A stretch of 64,000 nt of DNA from Verrucosispora sp. WMMD573 (GTDB lineage Bacteria; Actinomycetota; Actinomycetes; Mycobacteriales; Micromonosporaceae). This document shows, piece by piece, positions 34,042-42,808 of this stretch (its first letter is position 1; each line of letters opens with the position of its first letter). Position numbers and translations under genes: made by a program. The stretch covers positions 2,604,001-2,668,000 of the forward strand of contig NZ_CP114901.1 of NCBI RefSeq assembly GCF_027497175.1, given 5' to 3'. Under the pieces are notes generated by a model that was not told the origin of the DNA, ran no database searches, and worked only from the letters and a program-made list of their open reading frames with translations.

Positions 34042-34323
34042 ATGCTCACGATGACCGACAATGCCGTGCTGGTGATCCGTGATCTCGCCGCGCAGCAGGA
34101 CGTCTCCGAGGGGGGAGGCGTACGCATCGCCGCGGACACCACCGCCGGCTCGCTCACCGTCGAGCTGGTGCCCGCGCCGATCGAGGGCGACCACGTGGTC
34201 GACAACCAGGGTGCCCGGATCTTCCTCGATTCCGACGCGGCCGACCTGCTCGGTGACGCCTCGGTCGACGCGACAGTCGACGACGAGGGTGTCGTGCAGT
34301 TCGGGTTCACCGAGAAGGAGTAG
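34042..34323 (+). CDS. HesB/IscA-like protein without cysteines
   Basis: A 93-residue protein with the HesB/IscA fold pattern: ATG start after GAGGAG, an AVLVIRDLAAQQ helix, GGGVRIAAD strand, LTVELVPAPIEGDHVVDNQGARIFLD and a C-terminal strand GVVQFGF. The three cysteines that bind iron in true IscA/HesB proteins are all absent; the protein has none. It therefore cannot carry an Fe-S cluster in the usual way. Its end overlaps the convergent Beta-protein gene by 17 bases. Confidence 0.7.
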   Translation: MLTMTDNAVLVIRDLAAQQDVSEGGGVRIAADTTAGSLTVELVPAPIEGDHVVDNQGARIFLDSDAADLLGDASVDATVDDEGVVQFGFTEKE

Positions 34324-35314
34324 CTCGGGCCAGCGCGTTCAGTACGTGGGCCAGATGGTGCGAGGTGCTCCACGCCATCCAGTTGGTTGCCGAGCCGGCG
34401 CCGGCGCCCCGCCTGGCTCGGCGCGAGATCTCCTGGTCGCCCCAGGAGAAGCTCGCCCCGGTGGTCGGCCAGTGTGGGCCGGACACCAGCGTGCGACACA
34501 GGTCGGCGATTCGCTGGTCGCCCTGGCCACGGCGGCGCGACCAGCGGTGGATCAACCAGACGCCGTCGCCGGTGTACGGGACCGTCAGGTGCCGGTCGAC
34601 ACTCGGTTGGGCGGCGGCCGAGCTGACGCCGTAGTCGCCGAAGGTGACACCCAGGTCGGCCAGCCGTTGCCAGAGCAGCCAGTCCCAACGATCCACCCGC
34701 ACCGGCTCGTCGATGGGCAGTCGGGACAGGGCCGGCGGCATGCCACCGGCCACCACACTCACCGAACGCCACGCGTGCCGGCGGGTCCAGTCCAACATCC
34801 GCCGGACCCGGGGCTCGGCCAACCGGACGTCGGCCGGGCAGCAGACGTCATCACAGTCGAGCACCAGATCACACTGTTCGGTGGCCAGCCCTGCGTGCCG
34901 TCCGATCCGTTCCACGGCTGTGGTGGTGGCGTGGGGGCCGGCCCGGTCCCGGCGTAGCCGCATGCGCACCACGGCTCGTTGGGTCTGTGCGTGAGCCACG
35001 GCGCCGAGCGCCGCCAGCCGCCGCTCACCGTCCGTCAGGCCGATCACCGGCACCAGCGGTACGCCCCGGCAGGCCAACGCGGATGCCGTGGCGTCGGGCA
35101 GGGCGCCGATGTCGACGGCGGGAAGCAGCCCGGGCGGCAGTCGGGTCAGCGGGTCGATGATGGTTTTGTCGACTTCGGACAGTTGCAGGATCGGGCTGAG
35201 CATCGGGGCGAGGGCGTCGTCGAGGTGGCCGAGCGCCTCCAGTTCTCCGCGCCGTGCGGCGAGGACGGGACGGTAGACCGGTTCCTCCGCCCGACCTCCG
35301 GGGGCGGGCATCAT
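34307..35314 (-). CDS. Beta-protein family (PF14350-like)
   Basis: A 335-residue protein matching the pattern of the Beta-protein family named after a phage T4 gene: the opening YRPVLAARRGELEAL, then PMLSPILQLSEV, and a TIM-barrel-like series of strands such as VPLVPVIGLTD, CDLVLDCDD and SVSVVAGGMPPAL. In other bacteria such genes are often near phage or defence genes, but no mobile element is seen here. It starts at ATG 35314, close to the divergent sulfotransferase promoter, and overlaps the HesB-like gene tail to tail. Confidence 0.65.
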   Translation of the reverse strand: MMPAPGGRAEEPVYRPVLAARRGELEALGHLDDALAPMLSPILQLSEVDKTIIDPLTRLPPGLLPAVDIGALPDATASALACRGVPLVPVIGLTDGERRLAALGAVAHAQTQRAVVRMRLRRDRAGPHATTTAVERIGRHAGLATEQCDLVLDCDDVCCPADVRLAEPRVRRMLDWTRRHAWRSVSVVAGGMPPALSRLPIDEPVRVDRWDWLLWQRLADLGVTFGDYGVSSAAAQPSVDRHLTVPYTGDGVWLIHRWSRRRGQGDQRIADLCRTLVSGPHWPTTGASFSWGDQEISRRARRGAGAGSATNWMAWSTSHHLAHVLNALARATPSR

Positions 35315-35393
35315 AATTCAATGTAGCCAGACGATTACCCACCACCCAGAGCGGAGCAGCGGCAATTCGCCGGACAGGTGTCAACTCCCCGAC

Positions 35394-35399
35394 TATCCT
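35394..35399 (+). promoter_or_regulatory. -10 element (TATCCT) of leaderless sulfotransferase gene
   Basis: TATCCT stands 6 bases before GTG 35406. Confidence 0.5.
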
Positions 35400-35405
35400 C
35401 GCGCG

Positions 35406-36353
35406 GTGTCTGACGCACCGATCCGTTACCGGTCCGCCGACGAGGACAGCGCCCGCTGGCAGGGCTTTCCTTTCCGTCCGGGGGACATCGTGATCAGTAC
35501 CCGCTCCAAGAGCGGGACGACCTGGATGCAGATGATCTGCGCCCTACTGGTGCTGCGTACGCCGGAACTGCCGGCACCGCTGGCCGAGCTGTCGCCCTGG
35601 CTCGACTGGCTGGTCGAGCCGCAGGAGCGGGTGTACGCCCGGCTGGCCGCCCAGCGACACCGTCGCTTCATCAAGACCCACACCCCGCTGGACGGGGTAC
35701 CGATCGACTCCCGGGTGCACTACGTGGTGGTGGCCCGGCATCCGCTCGACGCGGCGGTCTCGCTGCACCATCAGAGTGCCAATCTCGATCGCGCCCGGCT
35801 CGCCGAGCTGACCGGTCAGCCCACGACACCGGAGGCGGAGAGCCCTCGTCCACCGATCGAGCAGGCGCTCGTACGGTGGATCGACGCGAATCCGGAGCCC
35901 CGCACCGAACTGGACTCGCTGCCGGGTTTCCTGTGGCATCTGAGCGACGCCTGGGCCCGCCGGCACCAGCCGAACGTGCACCTCGTCCACTACGACGACC
36001 TCCGGGCCGACCTGGCCGGGCAGATGTGGCACCTGGCCGAACGCCTGGACCTCGAACCTCCCGGATCCGACCTGGTGGAAGCGGCCACCTTCGACCAGAT
36101 GCGGGCCCGCGCCGACCGGCTCGCGCCCGACGCCGCCGGCGTGCTGAAGGAGCGCCATGCCTTCTTTCGCAGCGGTCGGTCCGGCCAGGGCAACGAACTG
36201 CTCGACGCGGCGGCGCGTGCCCGCTACCGCGCCCGGGTCGCCACCCTGGCACCGCCGGACCTGCTGGCCTGGCTGCACCGAGCCGACACATCAACGCCGA
36301 CGCCCCGGGCGGCTGGTGCCGCTCCGGGGCGTCACCGCAGGTCAAGGGCATGA
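35406..36353 (+). CDS. PAPS-dependent sulfotransferase
   Basis: A 315-residue cytosolic sulfotransferase. The PAPS 5'-phosphosulfate loop is STRSKSGTTWMQ (residues 31-42), His in FIKTHTPLDG may act as the base, and VVARHPLDAAVSLHH is the 3'-phosphate-binding region. The C-terminal RSGRSGQGNELL segment is the usual end motif region. The acceptor is unknown; in actinomycetes such enzymes decorate lipids or secondary metabolites. The gene stands alone. Confidence 0.86.
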   Translation: MSDAPIRYRSADEDSARWQGFPFRPGDIVISTRSKSGTTWMQMICALLVLRTPELPAPLAELSPWLDWLVEPQERVYARLAAQRHRRFIKTHTPLDGVPIDSRVHYVVVARHPLDAAVSLHHQSANLDRARLAELTGQPTTPEAESPRPPIEQALVRWIDANPEPRTELDSLPGFLWHLSDAWARRHQPNVHLVHYDDLRADLAGQMWHLAERLDLEPPGSDLVEAATFDQMRARADRLAPDAAGVLKERHAFFRSGRSGQGNELLDAAARARYRARVATLAPPDLLAWLHRADTSTPTPRAAGAAPGRHRRSRA

Positions 36354-36519
36354 TCGGCAGTATCTAATGTCCTTTATCGGACAGCTCTTCGCCTGGCTGC
36401 CGACAGGAACGCAACATACGTTCGAGGAACAAAGGGGGCTGATCGGCGCTGATCCTCCTTTAGCCGCCGCAACAACTCAACACGCCTGGGCCGCTCGGCC
36501 GGGTCGGGGAAGGAGTCCG

Positions 36520-36927
36520 ATGTCCAGCGCGAGAGCCAGGAGCAGGGGGGCACCACAGCCGGTGCCGGGGGACGAGGCCACGGCCCACGCCGAGGCCGAA
36601 CACACCACCTGCGCCGGCGTCGGCATGCCATTGACCGCGAGAGTTCTGTTCGCCGTGGTCAGCGCCGACGGCCTCCTGGTCCGCGGACTGGGCGCGGCCG
36701 CGGCGAACCGGCTACAGACCGGGATGTACCAGGTGGTCTTCGACCAGGACGTGACCGGCGCCAGCCTGGTCGGCACCATCGGCCTCACGGGCAGCACCGG
36801 GCTGGCGCCCGCCGGCCAGATCGCGGTGGCCGGTCGAACGGGCATTCCGAACGCCGTCTTCGTGACCACCTTCGACGGCGTCGGGTCGGCCGCCGACCGC
36901 CCTTTCCACCTGGCCGTGCTCTCCTGA
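36520..36927 (+). CDS. Hypothetical beta-rich protein
   Basis: A 135-residue protein. The C-terminal 90 residues are beta-rich and end like a family I have seen without a known function: TGMYQVVFDQDVTGASLVGTIG, PAGQIAVAGRTGIPNAVFV and GSAADRPFHLAV. The first 40 residues are disordered. ATG 36520 has GGAAGGAG four bases upstream. The in-frame ATG at 36367 is rejected because the bases between lack coding bias. No signal peptide is seen. Confidence 0.55.
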   Translation: MSSARARSRGAPQPVPGDEATAHAEAEHTTCAGVGMPLTARVLFAVVSADGLLVRGLGAAAANRLQTGMYQVVFDQDVTGASLVGTIGLTGSTGLAPAGQIAVAGRTGIPNAVFVTTFDGVGSAADRPFHLAVLS

Positions 36928-37187
36928 ACACCCGCCACGCCGACACGAGCACGGCGCACACGAGCGCGCGGCGCCGTTGACCCGAGGGTCGAAACCGCGC
37001 CGCGCTCGGCCGTCTCCCACCGCCGCAGCCGTACGGCGGTACGTCAGCGGGGACCTGGCATGACCGGTCGCACCGGTCGCTGGTGTCGATCCCCGATCTG
37101 CATCGGTCCAAACCGTCGGGCGGTGGGGAATTCCACCATCTGCAAAGCGCGGCGTGGACCGGCCCGCGATGGGGTATGTGTCGGGGC

Positions 37188-37580
37188 ATGGAGCACTTCA
37201 CTATCGCGACCGTCGCCGAGAAGAGCCCGGACTTCCGGCGGGTGCTGTGGACCGGGAACCACACCCAACTGGTGATCATGACGATCCCGCCGGGCGGCGA
37301 GATCGGTGAGGAGGTCCATGAGGACATCGACCAGATCCTGACCTTCGTCAGCGGCACCGGTGAGGCGCGAGTGGCCGGGGAGAAGCGCGACGTCGTCCAG
37401 GGCGACCTGGTGGTCGTACCGGCCGGCACCCGCCACAACTTCGTCAACACCGGGCCGAACCCGCTGGTGCTCTACACCGTCTACGGGCCGCCGGAGCACG
37501 CCGACCAGGCCGTACACCGGACGAAGGAGGAGGCCGACGCCGCCGAGGCCGCCGGCAAGGACGAACCGCCCACCTCCTGA
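37188..37580 (+). CDS. Cupin-domain protein
   Basis: A 130-residue single-domain cupin. The first metal-binding box is PGGEIGEEVHEDIDQIL (His and Glu), and the second is GDLVVVPAGTRHNFVN (His). The TFVSGTGEARVAGEK strand joins them. An acidic tail (EEADAAEAAGKDEPPTS) follows. Substrate unknown. The start is ATG 37188 (MEHFTIATV); the frame from 37083 has a poor codon pattern at its beginning. Confidence 0.8.
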   Translation: MEHFTIATVAEKSPDFRRVLWTGNHTQLVIMTIPPGGEIGEEVHEDIDQILTFVSGTGEARVAGEKRDVVQGDLVVVPAGTRHNFVNTGPNPLVLYTVYGPPEHADQAVHRTKEEADAAEAAGKDEPPTS

Positions 37581-37588
37581 GCCCATCA

Positions 37589-37628
37589 CCTCGCCGGTCT
37601 CCGCCCCGGGAGGCGGAGACCGGCGAGG
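37589..37628 (+). terminator. Strong terminator hairpin after the cupin gene
   Basis: CCTCGCCGGTCTCCGCC (37589-37605), a 6-base loop and the exact complement (37612-37628), directly after the cupin stop. Confidence 0.8.
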
Positions 37629-37667
37629 CGGCGTGATGAGGCCCGAAATCCCGGGTACGCCGGGCGC

Positions 37668-39464
37668 ATGGAGCAGCCGGCGATCTCGGATTACGGGTAC
37701 CTCTCCGACTGCCGTTCGGGCGCGTTGGTCAGCCGGGACGGCTCGGTCGACTGGTGGTGCCCGAATCGCTTCGACTCGCCCTCGGTCTTCGGTCGGCTGC
37801 TCGACCCGAACGGCGGTCACTGGCAGCTCGCGCCGGCGGCCGCGGGACAGGCCGGGCACCGGGTGGAGCGCTCGTACCAGCCGGACACGCTGGTGCTGCG
37901 CACCGTGCACCACACCCCGGAGGGCAGCGTCGCGATCACCGACGCCCTCGCTGCCGAGGTAGGCGCCCGCGCCCACGATTTCGGCATGCGCTCCCCGGCC
38001 GTGCTGCTGCGCGTCGTCGAGGGACTCTCCGGCCGAGTGCCGATGACATTGGACTACCGCCCGCGACCGGAGTACAGCCTGCTGACCCCGTACCTGAGAG
38101 ACTTGCCCGACGGCTCGGTGGCGGCCATGGGCGGCTCGGTGACGTTGGTGCTGCGCTGCGCCGGGCTACCCCTAAGCGCCGAACAGGACCGGGTACGGCG
38201 GACGTTTGCCGTCGACGCGGGGCAGGTGCTGGGCTTCGATCTCGCCTACGCGCCGGCGTACGGTGAACCACCGGCCCGCCTGGAACCGATCCGCACGCTG
38301 GCGGACACGGTGCTGGCCTGGGAGGCGTTCCGCGAGAGCCACCGGTACGAGGGGTGTTATCCCGAGGTGGTACGGCACAGCGCCACGGTGCTCACCGGCC
38401 TCACGTACACCCGCAGCGGCGCGGTCGCCGCGGCACCGACCACCTCGCTGCCGGAACAGCTCGGCGCCGACCGCAACTACGACTACCGCTTCTGCTGGCT
38501 GCGGGACTTCGCCATGACCATGCGGGCGCTGTGGGTGGCGGCCTGCCCGACCGAGTCGTCCCGCCTGTTCGAATGGGCGGCCCGCTCGATCGGTCGGGTC
38601 GGCTCCGATCCGGTGCCCGTGCTGTTCGGGCTGGAGGGGGAACGTGACGTTTCCGAGCATGTCTGTCCCCACCTGAAGGGGTACGCAGGCAGTGGGCCGG
38701 TGCGTGTCGGCAACGACGCCTGGCGGCAACTGCAGCTCGACGCGGCCGGCGAGGTCATCACGGCGGTGTGGCGGCTGCACGAGCACCTCGGCGAGCAACT
38801 CCCCGACGAGCTGCGCGACATGGTGCTCGGCCTCACCGAGTAGGTGGAGGCCACCTGGCGACTGCCCGACCGGGGTATCTGGGAATCGCGTGACCGGGAG
38901 CGGCACTACCTGTCGTCCAAGGTGCTCTGCTGGGCGGCGATGGACCGCGCGGTGCGGCTCGCCCCGCAGTTGGGTGAGCAGGCGGATGTGCGGCGCTGGG
39001 CCGGCATCCGCGACGAGATCCGGGCCACCGTACTGCGCGACGGTTTCGACGAGCGCCGAGGCGTCTTCACCGCTGCCTTCGGGTCGCGGGAACTGGGCGC
39101 GGCGGCCCTGTATCTGCCGGTGGTGGGCTTCCTGCCGGCCACCGACCCACGGATGCGGGCGACCATCGCGGCGGTCGAGCGCGAACTCGGCGGTGACGAC
39201 GGACTGATCCGCCGCTGGGCCGACGACCCGGCGGGCTTCCTGCTCTGCTCGTTCTGGCTGGTGGAATGCCTGGTGCTGGCCGGGGAACGGGAGCGGGCCG
39301 CCCAGCTGTTCGAGCGGATCAGCGGGCACGCCAACGACGTCGGGCTGTTCAGCGAGCAGATCGATCCAGCCACGGGGGCACACCTGGGCAACATGCCGCA
39401 GGCGTTGTCCCACATCGGTCAGGTCAACGCCGCGTGGCGGCTGACCGACCCCACCGCCGAGTGA
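37668..39464 (+). pseudogene. GH15 glucoamylase/trehalase-like gene with in-frame TAG
   Basis: A glycoside hydrolase family 15 gene broken by a single TAG at 38841-38843. The 391 codons before it and the 206 after it lie in the same frame without a shift. The first part carries DYGYLSDCRSGALVSRDGSVDWW, the RNYDYRFCWLRDFAM motif and GYAGSGPVRVGNDAW. The second part carries SKVLCWAAMDRAV and the catalytic-base region SEQIDPATGAHLGNMPQALSH. Each half alone lacks essential parts of the (alpha/alpha)6 barrel, so the gene is inactive unless the stop is read through or is a sequencing error. The codon after TAG is GTG. The whole protein of about 598 residues would have normal length. Confidence 0.82.
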
Positions 39465-39506
39465 CGCCCGCGACGTCGCGCATCGACGGCGGGGCATCGG
39501 CGCCCG

Positions 39507-40700
39507 TCAGCGTGGCAACACCGGGACGCCGGAGACGTCGATCGTCTCCGGGTACTTCACTCCCGCGCCGGTGTTCAGCACGACGACCCGTTCACCCGCC
39601 CGGATCCACCCACCGGCCCGCAACCGACGCGCCGCCGTCAGGCAGGCGGCCCCCTCGGGGCAGAGCAGCAGGCCCTCCCGGGCGGCGAAGTCCCGCAGGT
39701 CGGTCAGGATCTCGGTGTCGTCCACGGCGATCGCGGTGCCGGCGGTGGCCCGCAGCGCGTCGAGAATCAACTCGTCGCCCAACGGTGCCGGAACGGTGAT
39801 GCCGAACGCCACCGTGTGGGCGTCCTCCCACGGTTGTGCCCGGTCGTCCCCGGCGGCGAACGCCCGCACGATCGGCGCGCAGCCGGTGGCCTGCACCGCC
39901 ACCAGACGAGGCAGCTTGTCCTCGACCCAGCCCAACTCCCGCAGCTCGCCGAGAGCCTTGTGGATACCGATCAGCCCCACGCCACCGCCGGTCGGATAGA
40001 TGATGACGTCGGGCACCTGCCAGCCCAGCTGCTCGACGATCTCGTACCCCATCGTCTTCTTGCCTTCGAGGCGGTACGGCTCGCGCAGCGTACCGGCGTC
40101 GAAGACGGTGCCCTCGGCGGCCGCGACCAACGCGGCCACCTGGCGTCCGGCATCGCCGATGAGCCCGTCGATCAGGCGCAGGTCGGCACCGGCGGCCACG
40201 CATTCCCGACGGCAGATGGCCGGCGCGGACAGCGGCATCACGATGGTGGCGCCCAGCCCCGCCCGGGTCGCGTAGGTGGCCCACGCCGCGCCCGCGTTGC
40301 CGTTGGTCGGCATGGCGATCCGCCGGATGCCCAGTTCCCGGGCGCGGCTCACGCCCACCGCCGCCCCACGCGCCTTGAACGAGCCGGTCGGGGTCAGCCC
40401 CTCGTCCTTGACCAGTAGGTCGTCGATGCCGATGTCCGCACCGTGGGCCGGCGCGCGCAGCATCGGCGTCCATCCCTCGCCGAGCGTGGTGACGTTCCTG
40501 GGGTCGGCCACCGGGAGCAACTCCCGGTAACGCCACAGATCGGCCGGGCGCAGCCCGAACCGCTCTGGCTCGATCACCCGCGCCGCCGCCGCGAGGTCGT
40601 AGCGCGCCAGCAGCGGCGAGCCACATTCGCAGAGGTTCTGCGGTACGCCAGCGTCATGCTCCCGGCCGCAGCGCGGGCATTCGAGGTGGGTCAGGTACAC
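39507..40700 (-). CDS. thrC: Threonine synthase
   Basis: A 397-residue PLP enzyme that makes threonine from O-phosphohomoserine. An N-terminal zinc ribbon (CPRC and CEC, residues 8-26) precedes the fold-type II domain, with the PLP lysine in PTGSFKARGAAVG, the phosphate loop GGGVG and NGNAGAAWA. The start GTG 40700 has GAGGAG close before it; the longer frame to 40838 overlaps the ligase-like gene and is rejected. Threonine synthases with a zinc ribbon of this kind are common in actinobacteria, often as a second copy. It follows the ligase-like gene by 16 bases on the same strand. Confidence 0.84.
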   Translation of the reverse strand: MYLTHLECPRCGREHDAGVPQNLCECGSPLLARYDLAAAARVIEPERFGLRPADLWRYRELLPVADPRNVTTLGEGWTPMLRAPAHGADIGIDDLLVKDEGLTPTGSFKARGAAVGVSRARELGIRRIAMPTNGNAGAAWATYATRAGLGATIVMPLSAPAICRRECVAAGADLRLIDGLIGDAGRQVAALVAAAEGTVFDAGTLREPYRLEGKKTMGYEIVEQLGWQVPDVIIYPTGGGVGLIGIHKALGELRELGWVEDKLPRLVAVQATGCAPIVRAFAAGDDRAQPWEDAHTVAFGITVPAPLGDELILDALRATAGTAIAVDDTEILTDLRDFAAREGLLLCPEGAACLTAARRLRAGGWIRAGERVVVLNTGAGVKYPETIDVSGVPVLPR

Positions 40701-40716
40701 GCCACTCCTCGCCGTC

Positions 40717-41772
40717 TCAGCTCGCGTCCACGCTGCGCCACGCGCGGCTGCGGCGACCCGGCTCGTAACCGGAGTCCAGCCGCTTCGCCAGCACCCCGGG
40801 CAGGCCCTGCTCCCGCGCCGCACGCGCGGTTTCGGCACCGGCGCCGGGAAACCACGGCGGAGTCTGCCAGTGCGGCCCGGCCAACGCCAGCGAGTCGAGC
40901 AACTCCCGACGCTGCGGGTACGGCAACTCCAGGCTGCTCACCCCCTCCAACCAGAGCAGGTCGACCAGCAGGTACTGGGCATCGACGGTGCTGCGCCCAC
41001 CCCGCGCCGGCCGGACCTTCCCGGCACGATCGATGCGGACCAGCACACCGTCCAGCACGACTTCCGTCGGTGCCAGCGCCTCGGCCATCGCCCGCAGCCA
41101 CGGGTAGCCGCCGGTGATCTCCTCGCCGGTGTCGGAGAGCAGCCGCAGCCGCCCGCCGGAGACGTACGCCACCGCGCGTATCCCGTCCCAGCGCAGCTCG
41201 TACCCCCAGGCGGCCTGATCGGTGGGGAGCCGGCCGGCCGGCGTGGGACGCATCGGCGCGACCAGGTCGGGCATGCCGGTCCAGCCCGGCGGTGGCGGGT
41301 CGGTGCGTCGCACCATCCAGTCCCGCCCGTCGCGCCCGCCGGTGGCGAAGAGCACGTACCGTCCGTTGGTCCGCTTCCCCCGCAACTCGACCACCACCTC
41401 GCGGTCCTGCCACTTCTCGCAGCGGTAGGTGCCCCGGTCGTGGATCAGCATCCGGCCGCCGCCGTACTCGCCGGCCGGGATCTCGCCGGAGAAGTCGAGA
41501 TACTCCATGGGGTGGTCCTCGGTGTGCACGGCGAGGTGGTTGCGCCCCTGATCGCGGGGCAGCCCACGCGGTACCGCCCAGGAGACGAGCACGCCGTTGC
41601 GCTCCAGCCGAAGATCCCAGTGCAGGCTGCGGGCGTGGTGCTGCTGGATGACGAACCGGGCGCGGTCGGCGGCCCGGACCCGTCGGGGACGCTCGGCCGG
41701 CACCGGTTCGGGGGTACGCGCCGCGTCCCGCTTGCGCCGGTACTCCTCCAGCCGGTCAGCCACGTCCCGCAT
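40717..41772 (-). CDS. LigD-like 3'-phosphoesterase fused to degenerate ligase domain
   Basis: A 351-residue protein with two LigD modules. The phosphoesterase domain (residues 36-160) is intact: FVIQQHHARSLHWDLRLE, HTEDHPMEYLDF and IPAGEYGGGRML. The second domain (168-345) follows the adenylation fold of ATP-dependent ligases, but its active site is lost. The lysine of motif I is Arg194 (YELRWDGIRA), the Glu of motif III is Val243 (VLDGVLV), and motif V reads LPGVLAKRLDS. The OB-fold domain is missing. It probably trims 3' ends in DNA break repair, with the second domain keeping only a binding role. Upstream of threonine synthase. Confidence 0.75.
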   Translation of the reverse strand: MRDVADRLEEYRRKRDAARTPEPVPAERPRRVRAADRARFVIQQHHARSLHWDLRLERNGVLVSWAVPRGLPRDQGRNHLAVHTEDHPMEYLDFSGEIPAGEYGGGRMLIHDRGTYRCEKWQDREVVVELRGKRTNGRYVLFATGGRDGRDWMVRRTDPPPPGWTGMPDLVAPMRPTPAGRLPTDQAAWGYELRWDGIRAVAYVSGGRLRLLSDTGEEITGGYPWLRAMAEALAPTEVVLDGVLVRIDRAGKVRPARGGRSTVDAQYLLVDLLWLEGVSSLELPYPQRRELLDSLALAGPHWQTPPWFPGAGAETARAAREQGLPGVLAKRLDSGYEPGRRSRAWRSVDAS

Positions 41773-41865
41773 TCTCCGGCAAATCGCGCCGACGCGCCCG
41801 GCGGGCGGGGTTCGACGCGCCCGATCTCGGGCATGCCGGGGGTCATCGGGGGTAGAACGGTCTAC

Positions 41866-42651
41866 ATGAACCACAGTGACCACCCCACCGCAGTTCTCCC
41901 CGGAGACGTCCGGATCCCGCTGCTCGGCTTCGGCACCTGGCAGGCGACCGGCGAGGAGGGCTACAAGGCCGTCCTCGCCGCGCTCGACGCCGGCTACCGG
42001 CACATCGACACCGCCACCATGTACGGCAACGAGGAGGAGGTCGGCCGGGCGATCCGGGAGAGCGGGCTGCGCCGGGAGGACGTCTTCATCACCACCAAGC
42101 TCCCACCCGAGCGGGTCGGCCAGGAACGGAAGACGATCGAGGAGAGCCTGCGTGCCCTCGGTGTCGACTACGTCGACCTGTGGCTGGTGCACTGGCCACC
42201 GAACGATCCCGGTGACCTGATCCCGGTCTGGCGGGAGATGCTCGCTGCCCGCGACGCGAACCTGGCCAGGGCGGTCGGGGTCAGCAACTTCAGCACCGCC
42301 CAGATCGACACGCTGATCCAGGCGACCGAGGAGAACCCCGCGGTCAACCAGATCAAATGGGGGCCGCGGCTCTACGACCGACAGCGGCACGCCGAGCACC
42401 GGGACCGTGGGGTGGTGCTGGAGGGCTACAGCCCGTTCAAGACCACCGACCTGTCCGACCCGGTGCTGACCCGGATCGCCGGCGCACACAACGTCTCGCC
42501 CGCCCAGGTGGTGCTGCGCTGGCACCTCGACCACGAGATCGTGGCGATCCCCAAGTCGGTGACACCGGAGCGGATCCGCGCCAACGCGGACATCTTCGGC
42601 TTCTCGCTGAGCGCCGAGGAGATGCGCGACATCGACGCCCTCGGCTCCTGA
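41866..42651 (+). CDS. Aldo/keto reductase (2,5-DKG reductase type)
   Basis: A 261-residue NADPH-dependent reductase. The tetrad is complete: Asp in YRHIDTATMYGNEEEVG, Tyr in the same segment, Lys in ITTKLPPE and His in LVHWPPND. The cofactor end is IPKSVTPERIRANADIFGF. It falls in the group of small AKRs such as 2,5-diketo-D-gluconate reductases. A weak TAGAAC box lies 7 bases before ATG 41866. It converges on the cellulase gene, separated by the hairpin at 42669-42730. Confidence 0.87.
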   Translation: MNHSDHPTAVLPGDVRIPLLGFGTWQATGEEGYKAVLAALDAGYRHIDTATMYGNEEEVGRAIRESGLRREDVFITTKLPPERVGQERKTIEESLRALGVDYVDLWLVHWPPNDPGDLIPVWREMLAARDANLARAVGVSNFSTAQIDTLIQATEENPAVNQIKWGPRLYDRQRHAEHRDRGVVLEGYSPFKTTDLSDPVLTRIAGAHNVSPAQVVLRWHLDHEIVAIPKSVTPERIRANADIFGFSLSAEEMRDIDALGS

Positions 42652-42668
42652 CGCGACCCGGCCTCCGT

Positions 42669-42730
42669 CGCGACATCCGGCGTCCCGGGCTCCCTCGACG
42701 TGGTGTGAGCCCGGGACGCCGCATGTCGCG
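42669..42730. terminator. Hairpin between AKR and cellulase genes
   Basis: The arms 42669-42692 and 42707-42730 pair at 23 of 24 positions around a 14-base loop; the outer part is CGCGACAT and the inner part GGCGTCCCGGGCTC. It lies after the reductase and beyond the end of the convergent cellulase gene, so it can serve both. Its GCGACAT/ATGTCGC core resembles the hairpins at 6.5-6.9 kb. Confidence 0.72.
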
Positions 42731-42808
42731 CCTCGGCACCGACCGTGCCGACCGCGACCGGATCAGTGCTGGGGGTGCGGCGGGTGCCACACCCCCAGCG
42801 GACGTTCG

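Noticed and set aside
36367..36519. A longer N-terminus for the protein at 36520
   Set aside because: The bases from ATG 36367 lack third-position GC bias, and a strong GGAAGGAG lies before ATG 36520.
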